From: Aquifex aeolicus
Lineage (GTDB): Bacteria > Aquificota > Aquificia > Aquificales > Aquificaceae
Direction: 5' to 3'
NCBI GenBank assembly: GCA_011375045.1
Contig: DRNB01000276.1
Location: 1-10,801 of the forward strand
DNA: 10,801 bases
Every line of letters starts with the position of its first letter. Within the stretch, counting starts at the first letter, position 1. Below the pieces are notes generated by a model, which saw nothing but the letters and a program-made list of their open reading frames with translations, had not been told where the DNA came from and made no database searches. A program made the position numbers and the translations under genes. Of the stretch, positions 5,639-10,801 are shown piece after piece.

Positions 5639-6696
5639 CGGAAAGGTCCAGGGAGCTTCTCAAGAGGCTCGTCTCCATAAGGAGCGTCTCGGGATCGGAG
5701 GAGTCTATCCAGCTGTTTCTGGAGGATTTCCTGCAGAGGAGGGGACTTCAGCTCCACAGACAGAGGGTTGACCGTAACCGCTTCAACCTCTTCTACAGGG
5801 GAAGCTCCCCCTATCTTATCTCCTGCCACGTGGACACGGTTCCCCCCCTGAGTATGAAGGGTGCCTTTGTACCCGTCGAGCGGGACGGGCGCATTTACGG
5901 AAGGGGGTCGGCTGATGTTAAGGGTGCCATAGCCTCCCTGCTCACGGCGATAGAGATCTTCAGGGAAAGGTATCCTTCCCGGAGGCTTCCCGTTTCCCTC
6001 GCCTTTGTTGTGGACGAGGAGAACAACTCCGCCCTCGGTTCTCTGAAGATACTGGAGCTTCTCGAGCACGAGAGATACTGTCTGGTGCTGGAACCTACCT
6101 ACGGTGTCCTCTGCACCTCCCAGATGGGAAGTTTCGAATTCTCCGTCAGGGTGAGGGGCAGGAGCGTTCACGCTTCGGAGTTCGAAAAAACGGAGAACCC
6201 TGTGAAGGTCTGCTTCGAGATCGTCAGGCTTCTGGAGGAAAAACTCTCACGTCCCGTCAACGTCCTCCTGATCAGAGGGGGTTCTGGACACTACGCGGTT
6301 CCCGAAGAGTGCAGGATGCTCCTCGAAGTCAGGATCTACGAGGGGGAAAGGGGAGAGGATCTGGAGGAGAGGATAAGGGAGATCCTGAAGAAGGCGGGGG
6401 GATCCTGTGAGATTCTCTGGGAGGTGGAGGACGTGGAGGAGTTTATCAGATTCAGAAGCGAGGGTTTTGTGGAGTTCCTCGAGGAGGTTCATGAGACCGC
6501 GCTCGGAGAAAGACCGGCAAGGGGCACCATGCCCTCCTGGACGGACGCCTCCAACTACCACAGAGCGGGGCTTGGCTGTGTGGTTTTCGGCTACGGTAGT
6601 CTCGAAGACTGCCACACCTCCAGAGAATCCATAGCAGTGGAGGATCTTTACAGGATGAGCCTTTTTCTTACAGCTCTCTTCGAGAGGTTGAGATGA
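5632..6696 (+). CDS. M20 family metal-dependent deacylase/peptidase (ArgE/DapE/LysK-like)
   Basis: A cytoplasmic two-metal hydrolase of the family that removes acyl or carrier groups from amino-acid intermediates (N-acetylornithine, N-succinyl-diaminopimelate, LysW-lysine). The 354-residue product keeps all metal and catalytic positions: His66 and Asp68 in SCHVDTVPP, bridging Asp95 in GRGSADVKG, Glu129/Glu130 in VDEENNS, Glu154 in LEPT, and His328 in CHTSRESI. His180 (SVHAS) lies in the dimerisation domain. The length fits LysK/DapE enzymes (about 350-380). The substrate cannot be read from the sequence. ATG 5632 is the only usable start before an upstream in-frame stop (5608), although it lacks a good ribosome site, so initiation may be near-leaderless. 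It overlaps proB as ATGA, favouring an amino-acid biosynthetic role. Confidence 0.88.
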   Translation: MVTERSRELLKRLVSIRSVSGSEESIQLFLEDFLQRRGLQLHRQRVDRNRFNLFYRGSSPYLISCHVDTVPPLSMKGAFVPVERDGRIYGRGSADVKGAIASLLTAIEIFRERYPSRRLPVSLAFVVDEENNSALGSLKILELLEHERYCLVLEPTYGVLCTSQMGSFEFSVRVRGRSVHASEFEKTENPVKVCFEIVRLLEEKLSRPVNVLLIRGGSGHYAVPEECRMLLEVRIYEGERGEDLEERIREILKKAGGSCEILWEVEDVEEFIRFRSEGFVEFLEEVHETALGERPARGTMPSWTDASNYHRAGLGCVVFGYGSLEDCHTSRESIAVEDLYRMSLFLTALFERLR

Positions 6697-7763
6697 GGAT
6701 AGTTTTCAAGATAGGCTCCAGCCTCCTGAGAACCGAAGAGGGGGATATGGACATAAGGTTTCTGGCAAAGCTGGCGGAATCCCTTAAGGCGCTCAGGAGC
6801 CTGGGTGATGAGGTGCTTGTGGTGTCCTCGGGTGCGGTTTTCTGCGGTGCCAGAAAGATAGGTCTGGAGAGCAGACCCAGAGACCTTACCCTGCGTCAGG
6901 CTCTGGCGGGTATCGGTCAGGCTTACCTCATGCACGTTTACGATACGGTCTTCTCCAATTACGGATTGACCGTAGCCCAGATACTTTTGACCGCCGACGT
7001 TTTTAAGAAGGGAAACGAGGACAGGCTAAGGAACGCTCAGAACACCCTCGAGAAGCTTCTCGAGATGGGGGTTGTGCCCGTAATAAACGAGAACGACACG
7101 GTCGCGGTGAGCGAGCTTATCTTCGGCGACAACGATTTCCTGTCCGTTTACGTCAGCTACGCCACAGGGGCGGATCTGCTGATCATGCTCTCCTCCTCGG
7201 GAGGACTTCTGAACGACAGGGGAGAGATCCTCCACGAGGTAACGGATCTGGAGTCCGCCTTTGGCTACGTGAGGGGGGCGGGAACCGAGTTCGGAAGCGG
7301 TGGTATGAGGAGCAAGTTAGAGGCGACCCGTCTTGCCCTGTCCATAGGGATACCGGTCATCATCACAGGGAAGGAGGATGATTTCGTAGCCCTCAGGAGC
7401 ATGAAAACCCGGGGAACGCTTTTCAAGCCTGTCCAGAGAAGGGTCAGGAGGAAGCTCCGCTCCATAGCTCTGGTGGAGGAGCCGAAGGGTGTCGTTTACG
7501 TGGACGCCGGCGCCGTCGAAGCTCTCAGAAAGGGAAGGAGCCTGCTGCCCGCAGGGGTTACCGGCGTGGAGGGAAGCTTTCAGCGGGGGGACGTGGTGAG
7601 CGTGGCGGGTCCCGAAGGGCTTGTGGTCGGCAAGGGTAAGGTCAACTTCTCCAGCGAGGAGATCGAAAGGATAAAGGGGATGAAAGGGTATCAGGTTAAG
7701 GAGCTTCTGGGAACATCCAGGGACGAGGTCATCCACAGGGACAACCTTGTTCTCTTTCAGTAG
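6693..7763 (+). CDS. proB: Glutamate 5-kinase, first step of proline synthesis
   Basis: Phosphorylates glutamate to glutamyl 5-phosphate; cytoplasmic. The 356-residue protein has an amino-acid kinase domain (1-250) and a C-terminal PUA domain (about 258-330), the full-length bacterial form. Motifs seen: VFKIGSSLL with Lys6, VVSSGAVFCGARKIGL (43-58), VPVINENDTVAVSELIFGDNDFLS (128-151), SGGMRSKLEA (202-211), and DEVIHRDNLVLF at the end. Oddity: the nucleotide-contacting stretch that reads LLTDQKGLY in E. coli is IMLSSSGGLL here (164-173), so the usual Thr-Asp pair is Ser-Ser, and TGGM is SGGM. The enzyme may bind nucleotide differently, but the glutamate site looks intact. It is coupled to the M20 gene by an ATGA overlap. 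proA is not in the window. The 3' end overlaps the convergent DUF218 gene. Confidence 0.93.
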   Translation: MRIVFKIGSSLLRTEEGDMDIRFLAKLAESLKALRSLGDEVLVVSSGAVFCGARKIGLESRPRDLTLRQALAGIGQAYLMHVYDTVFSNYGLTVAQILLTADVFKKGNEDRLRNAQNTLEKLLEMGVVPVINENDTVAVSELIFGDNDFLSVYVSYATGADLLIMLSSSGGLLNDRGEILHEVTDLESAFGYVRGAGTEFGSGGMRSKLEATRLALSIGIPVIITGKEDDFVALRSMKTRGTLFKPVQRRVRRKLRSIALVEEPKGVVYVDAGAVEALRKGRSLLPAGVTGVEGSFQRGDVVSVAGPEGLVVGKGKVNFSSEEIERIKGMKGYQVKELLGTSRDEVIHRDNLVLFQ

Positions 7764-8476
7764 AAGAGTCGGTAAAAAAGGATCCCCATATACTCCCTTA
7801 TAGCAATAGCCGAGTCGTAGAAAACGCTGTACTTCGGAAATATGCTGTAGAGGTTGTATCTTCCCTCGAACTTGAAATCTGTGGGATAAGGCTGAACCCT
7901 GAAACCGACCTTTTCGAAAACCCTCTTCGCTCTGGACATGTGAAAGGCGGAGGTAACGAGCGTTATCTCGGTGCAGCCGAGCCTCCTGCACAGCTCCTTT
8001 ACGTAGAGAGCGTTCTCCCGGGTATCCCTGCTTCTGAGATCCGTGTATATGTCCCTCTCCCGAACACCGAACCTCATGAGAAGCTCCCTCATAACCTTAG
8101 CCTCGGGTATCTTCCCTATGGCGGCTCCTCCGGAGAGGATCAGGGGTTTGCCGCTCTGTCTGTGGAGGAGGAAGCCCGTTATGAGGCGTTTGTAGGAGCT
8201 TGCCTTAAGATAGCCCGAGTTGTAAGCACCCCCTCCGAGGATCACGATTACGTCTCCCCTGACCCGCTCGGGAACCGGGAAGCTCCGTTCCAAGGGATAG
8301 AAGAGCAGATCCTTGAAGGGTTCGATGGAGATAAGATACATGCTCAGAGCTCCTGAGAGGGAGAGAATGTAGGGAAGCCTTCGCTTCCTGAGAAAACCCG
8401 CAAGAACCAGAAGCAGAACTATATACACACCCGGAGGCAGCAGGAAGTAGGAGATGACCTTCTTGAGGAAGAACAT
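7757..8476 (-). CDS. ElyC/SanA/YdcF-like DUF218 membrane protein
   Basis: A 239-residue protein with two N-terminal membrane helices (about 10-28 and 35-50) followed by a DUF218 domain. This matches the architecture of ElyC, an E. coli envelope factor needed for normal peptidoglycan synthesis. Signature motifs: DVIVILGGGAY (75-85), LILSGG (112-117), PEAKVMRELLMRFGV (124-138), SRDTRENALYVKEL (149-162), LVTSAFHMSRAKRVFE (173-188) and PYPTD (196-200). The biochemical activity of the family is not settled. The ATG lies two bases after the exbD-like stop, so it is the last gene of a four-gene operon. Its stop lies inside the end of proB on the opposite strand. The exact subgroup (ElyC versus SanA or YdcF) is uncertain. 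Confidence 0.88.
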   Translation of the reverse strand: MFFLKKVISYFLLPPGVYIVLLLVLAGFLRKRRLPYILSLSGALSMYLISIEPFKDLLFYPLERSFPVPERVRGDVIVILGGGAYNSGYLKASSYKRLITGFLLHRQSGKPLILSGGAAIGKIPEAKVMRELLMRFGVRERDIYTDLRSRDTRENALYVKELCRRLGCTEITLVTSAFHMSRAKRVFEKVGFRVQPYPTDFKFEGRYNLYSIFPKYSVFYDSAIAIREYMGILFYRLFY

Positions 8477-8478
8477 CC

Positions 8479-8880
8479 TCAGCGCTTCTTCCGGACCGCT
8501 ATTATAACGTTCTCGACCCCCGCCTTTTTGGCAGCGTCCATCACGTAAACGACGAACTTGTGCCTCGTGTCCTCGTCCGCCTCGACTATCAGATAGGAGG
8601 GCTTCCTGTCCCTGAGAAACTCGAAGATCGTTTTAACGTCCGCGGGTTTCCCCTCGAGGAGGAGCGAACCGTTCTTGAGAACCTGAACCTTAGCAGCCCT
8701 TATGCGCTGGGTTTCCCCCTTCTCCGCCTCCGGCAGCCGGACCGCTAAGAAGGTGAGGGGAGCCTGAAAGGCGAGCACACCCAGAAAAAGAAAAACCGCC
8801 AGCAGCGTGTCGACAAGGGGAACCACATCTATGTAAGCCCGTTCGTCAGCGCCGAGTCTCGCTCTCCTTCTCAGATTCAT
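8479..8880 (-). CDS. ExbD/TolR-type energy-coupling protein
   Basis: Part of a proton-driven inner-membrane motor that works with an ExbB/TolQ partner. The 133-residue protein has a short cytoplasmic basic N-terminus, one membrane helix (about 17-38, IDVVPLVDTLLAVFLFLGVLAF) and a periplasmic domain ending VENVIIAVRKKR. The essential proton-carrying aspartate is Asp24 (PLVDTLL), equivalent to ExbD Asp25. The ATG follows the exbB-like stop by two bases, and its ribosome site (GGAG) lies at the end of that gene. The sequence alone does not decide between the TonB-linked (ExbD) and Tol-Pal-linked (TolR) branches, and no TonB, TolA or Pal gene is in view. Confidence 0.93.
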   Translation of the reverse strand: MNLRRRARLGADERAYIDVVPLVDTLLAVFLFLGVLAFQAPLTFLAVRLPEAEKGETQRIRAAKVQVLKNGSLLLEGKPADVKTIFEFLRDRKPSYLIVEADEDTRHKFVVYVMDAAKKAGVENVIIAVRKKR

Positions 8881-8882
8881 TT

Positions 8883-9509
8883 CTACTCCAGCATGCTGAG
8901 TATCTCACGCGCCTCCTTTTCTATCCTGTCGATCAGATCGTTGCCCAGATTTCTGAAGACCCAGTAGGCAAAGAGAGCCGGAATAGCAACGATCAGACCT
9001 GTGGCAGCCGCCGTCAGCGCTTCCCCTATACCCGCTGCGAGGAGCCTCATAGCCTCCTCCGTTTGAACCGAAGCGTAGGCGGAGAAAACCTTTATCAGTC
9101 CGGTTATGGTTCCGAAGAGACCGAGGAGGGGAGCTATGGAAGCTATGGCTGAGAGGAGCATGAGGTTCTTCTCCACCGCAGGCACAAGGGAGGATAGCTC
9201 GCTCTCCATAAGAGCCGTAAGATCCGCTCTCCTTCTGTTTCCCTTCAGATACTCCTCCAGAACCAGCCCGAGGGCTCGGGAGAAGACGTCCCTGTTCAGG
9301 GACAGAACCTTGTGGGCTGATTCGATGTCCGACTTCTGAAGGAGCAGCTTCACCTCGTTGAGGTTGGGCGGGAGGAACTGGGAGACTCTGAGGTTCACGA
9401 TCCTCTCCACGATGAAGACCCAGGATATAACGGAGAGTATTATGAGGGGATACATAACCACCCCGCCCTTTCTGATCAGATCGATGATCTGTCCGAAGGC
9501 TCCCTCCAT
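8883..9509 (-). CDS. ExbB/TolQ-type proton channel protein
   Basis: A MotA/TolQ/ExbB family membrane protein that forms the proton channel with the ExbD-like partner. The 208-residue product shows a first helix (about 17-36), a cytoplasmic region (about 40-110), and the two conserved core helices. These contain APLLGLFGTITGLIKVF (126-142) and AGIGEALTAAATGLIVAIPALFAYWVF (159-185). ATG 9509 is preferred over an in-frame GTG at 9527. It has GAGGTG eight bases upstream and overlaps the TPR gene's stop as TGATG, a classic coupling arrangement. The length is close to typical ExbB/TolQ (about 205-245). Confidence 0.94.
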   Translation of the reverse strand: MEGAFGQIIDLIRKGGVVMYPLIILSVISWVFIVERIVNLRVSQFLPPNLNEVKLLLQKSDIESAHKVLSLNRDVFSRALGLVLEEYLKGNRRRADLTALMESELSSLVPAVEKNLMLLSAIASIAPLLGLFGTITGLIKVFSAYASVQTEEAMRLLAAGIGEALTAAATGLIVAIPALFAYWVFRNLGNDLIDRIEKEAREILSMLE

Positions 9510-10801
9510 CACTCTTTCACCTCGCACTTGGGAAGCTTTTTCCTCAAGATTTTAACCTTTTTTCGCTCGCTGTCGGACAGATACTTTACCTCCAGCCTGT
9601 CCAGCAAACAGCTGGCATCCTTCCGGGCTTTGAGGGAGACAAGTATCTCAGACGCCCTCAGGATGCTCCTGTTGTAGTGGGGCTGAACCCCCTCGGCGGA
9701 CAGAACCACCTCCACGTAGTATTCGAGGGCTTTTCTCCTGTCCTTCTTTTCCGTGAGGAGACCGAGTCTGTAAAGGGCTTCGGCTCTGACCTTGGGATCC
9801 GTGCTCTCCCGGGCGAAGAGGAGGTACTTCTTTCCCTTGGTTTTTCTGTAAAGCTCCAGAGCCACCTTCCTGAGATCCTCGTCCGACGGATTCTCCCGGG
9901 AGAGACTGTCGAAGAGGGCTACGGCTTTTTCGAGGTTCTCCGATACGTAAAGGGAGAGCGCCCTCTTTCTGTCCTCGTAGCTCCCCTGAGCGAGAAAATC
10001 CGCTAATTTTTCGAACTCCTTTCTTTCGAGGTAGAGGTTCATCAGGAGGGATGTGGCTTTCTCCTTCTCTTCCGAACCGCCGCTGAGGATAGCTTCCCTG
10101 AGAAGCTCCTCCTTACGGACCGGATCCTCTTCTATCTCCGAGAGCTTTATGAGAGCCTTGGCTCTGTAGCTATCCCTCCGGGAAAGGTCCTCGAGGATCT
10201 CCTTTGCCGCTTTGCGGTTACCCTCCCTGAGGTAGAGTCCGGCGAGTTGATACCTCAGATCGTCTATCAGGGGCGAGCCGGGAAACTTCCTCATGAACTC
10301 ACCGATCAGCTCCTTGAGGTCCGCGCTCGGTCTCTGAAGCTCGATCTGAGCGAGGGCGAGGGTTGCGTCCTTCGCCTCGGGGGAATCCGGATAGAGTATG
10401 AGGATCCTTCTGTAGATGTCCTTAGCCCGAGAGTAATTCCCTAAGTTGTAATGGGAATCCGCTATCCTCAGCATAGCCCTGCTTCTGAGGGTTTTATCCT
10501 CCAGGATCTTCTCGAAGTAGCCGATGGCTTTTCTGTAGTCTCCGTCCATGAAGTAGCTCATCCCGATCAGATAGATCTCTATGGGGCTCTCCTCCCTCAG
10601 GAACGTGCGGGCGAGCTTTCCGTCCCCCATAGATATCGCCGCCTTCGCCTTTAGGAGACGCTCCTTGAAGGTGTTTCCCCTCTCGAGAACCCTGAGAACC
10701 TCCCTGTATCTTCCCGCGTTGTAGAGGGTCAGCGCCCTGTGGTAGGGGTCGTCGAAGAAACGGTGCGCCTTCAACCACTCCCCTCTCCTGAAGAGGAGCC
10801 A
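9509..10801 (-). CDS. Tetratricopeptide-repeat protein (5' end probably beyond window)
   Basis: At least 421 residues of helical repeats. Clear TPR-like units include LYNAGRYREVLRVLERG, SYFMDGDYRKAIGYFEKILE, RIADSHYNLGNYSRAKDIYRRILILYPDSPEA, LAGLYLREGNRKAAKEILEDL and ALYRLGLLTEKKDRRKALEYY. The C-terminus is lysine-rich. The frame stays open to the window edge and reads as a likely repeat helix there (RRGEWLKAHRFF), so the gene probably begins upstream. A TTG at 10774 is an alternative start. No signal peptide is visible in the part seen. It overlaps the exbB-like gene by one base (TGATG), which suggests a scaffold role for the ExbB/ExbD complex, comparable in concept to CpoB/YbgF in Tol-Pal loci, though homology is not shown. 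Confidence 0.85.
   Translation of the reverse strand, partial: WLLFRRGEWLKAHRFFDDPYHRALTLYNAGRYREVLRVLERGNTFKERLLKAKAAISMGDGKLARTFLREESPIEIYLIGMSYFMDGDYRKAIGYFEKILEDKTLRSRAMLRIADSHYNLGNYSRAKDIYRRILILYPDSPEAKDATLALAQIELQRPSADLKELIGEFMRKFPGSPLIDDLRYQLAGLYLREGNRKAAKEILEDLSRRDSYRAKALIKLSEIEEDPVRKEELLREAILSGGSEEKEKATSLLMNLYLERKEFEKLADFLAQGSYEDRKRALSLYVSENLEKAVALFDSLSRENPSDEDLRKVALELYRKTKGKKYLLFARESTDPKVRAEALYRLGLLTEKKDRRKALEYYVEVVLSAEGVQPHYNRSILRASEILVSLKARKDASCLLDRLEVKYLSDSERKKVKILRKKLPKCEVKE

Noticed and set aside
7752..7768. CTCTT/AAGAG stem at the proB end as a terminator
   Set aside because: Only five pairs, seven-base loop, and no T-run on either strand, so support is too weak.
7317..7991. 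224-codon open frame on the minus strand overlapping proB and the DUF218 gene
   Set aside because: Conflicts with two well-supported genes and shows no family motifs.

Overview
This is a compact, almost gap-free stretch of a Gram-negative genome, probably from a thermophile. Signs of this are an outer-membrane beta-barrel protein, the KDO (lipopolysaccharide) enzyme KdsD, a YidC with a large periplasmic domain, ExbB/ExbD proteins, heavy AGG/AGA arginine and ATA isoleucine codon use, and charged Lys/Arg/Glu-rich proteins. An ATP synthase c subunit with a signal peptide and an rpmH-yidD-yidC cluster lacking rnpA would fit a member of the Aquificota. That placement is an inference, not proven by the window. 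No mobile element, CRISPR array, tRNA or rRNA is visible, and no gene-free stretch exceeds about 90 bases.

Region 1 (1-3334, minus strand) reads atpB, a UspA-like gene, atpE, rpmH, yidD, yidC. The genes abut or overlap, and an extended -10 promoter lies upstream of atpB. ATP synthase subunits a and c are therefore made next to the YidC insertase, which is known to place c in the membrane. rpmH (47 residues) is short and easily missed. Its usual partner rnpA is absent, and yidD starts on the base after the rpmH stop. yidC probably starts at TTG inside the yidD stop.

Region 2 (3335-5580, minus) holds an outer-membrane protein gene, ppa (inorganic pyrophosphatase) and kdsD (arabinose-5-phosphate isomerase). 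The last two overlap as ATGA.

Region 3 (5581-7763, plus) is a two-gene unit, an M20 deacylase/peptidase followed by proB with an ATGA overlap. It is divergent from the outer-membrane gene across a 51-base spacer. That spacer holds overlapping -10-like boxes, and an inverted repeat runs from it across the M20 start codon.

Region 4 (7757-10801, minus) is a tight envelope operon: a TPR protein (probably continuing past the window edge), exbB/tolQ-like, exbD/tolR-like and an ElyC/YdcF-like DUF218 gene. Its last gene overlaps the 3' end of proB by 7 bases in convergent orientation.

Nothing here is a clearly new system. The most notable points are the FO-YidC-L34 cluster with an embedded UspA-like gene and no rnpA, the paired hairpins at the atpE/rpmH junction, the start-codon-centred inverted repeat of the M20 gene, and the changed nucleotide-binding motif in ProB.
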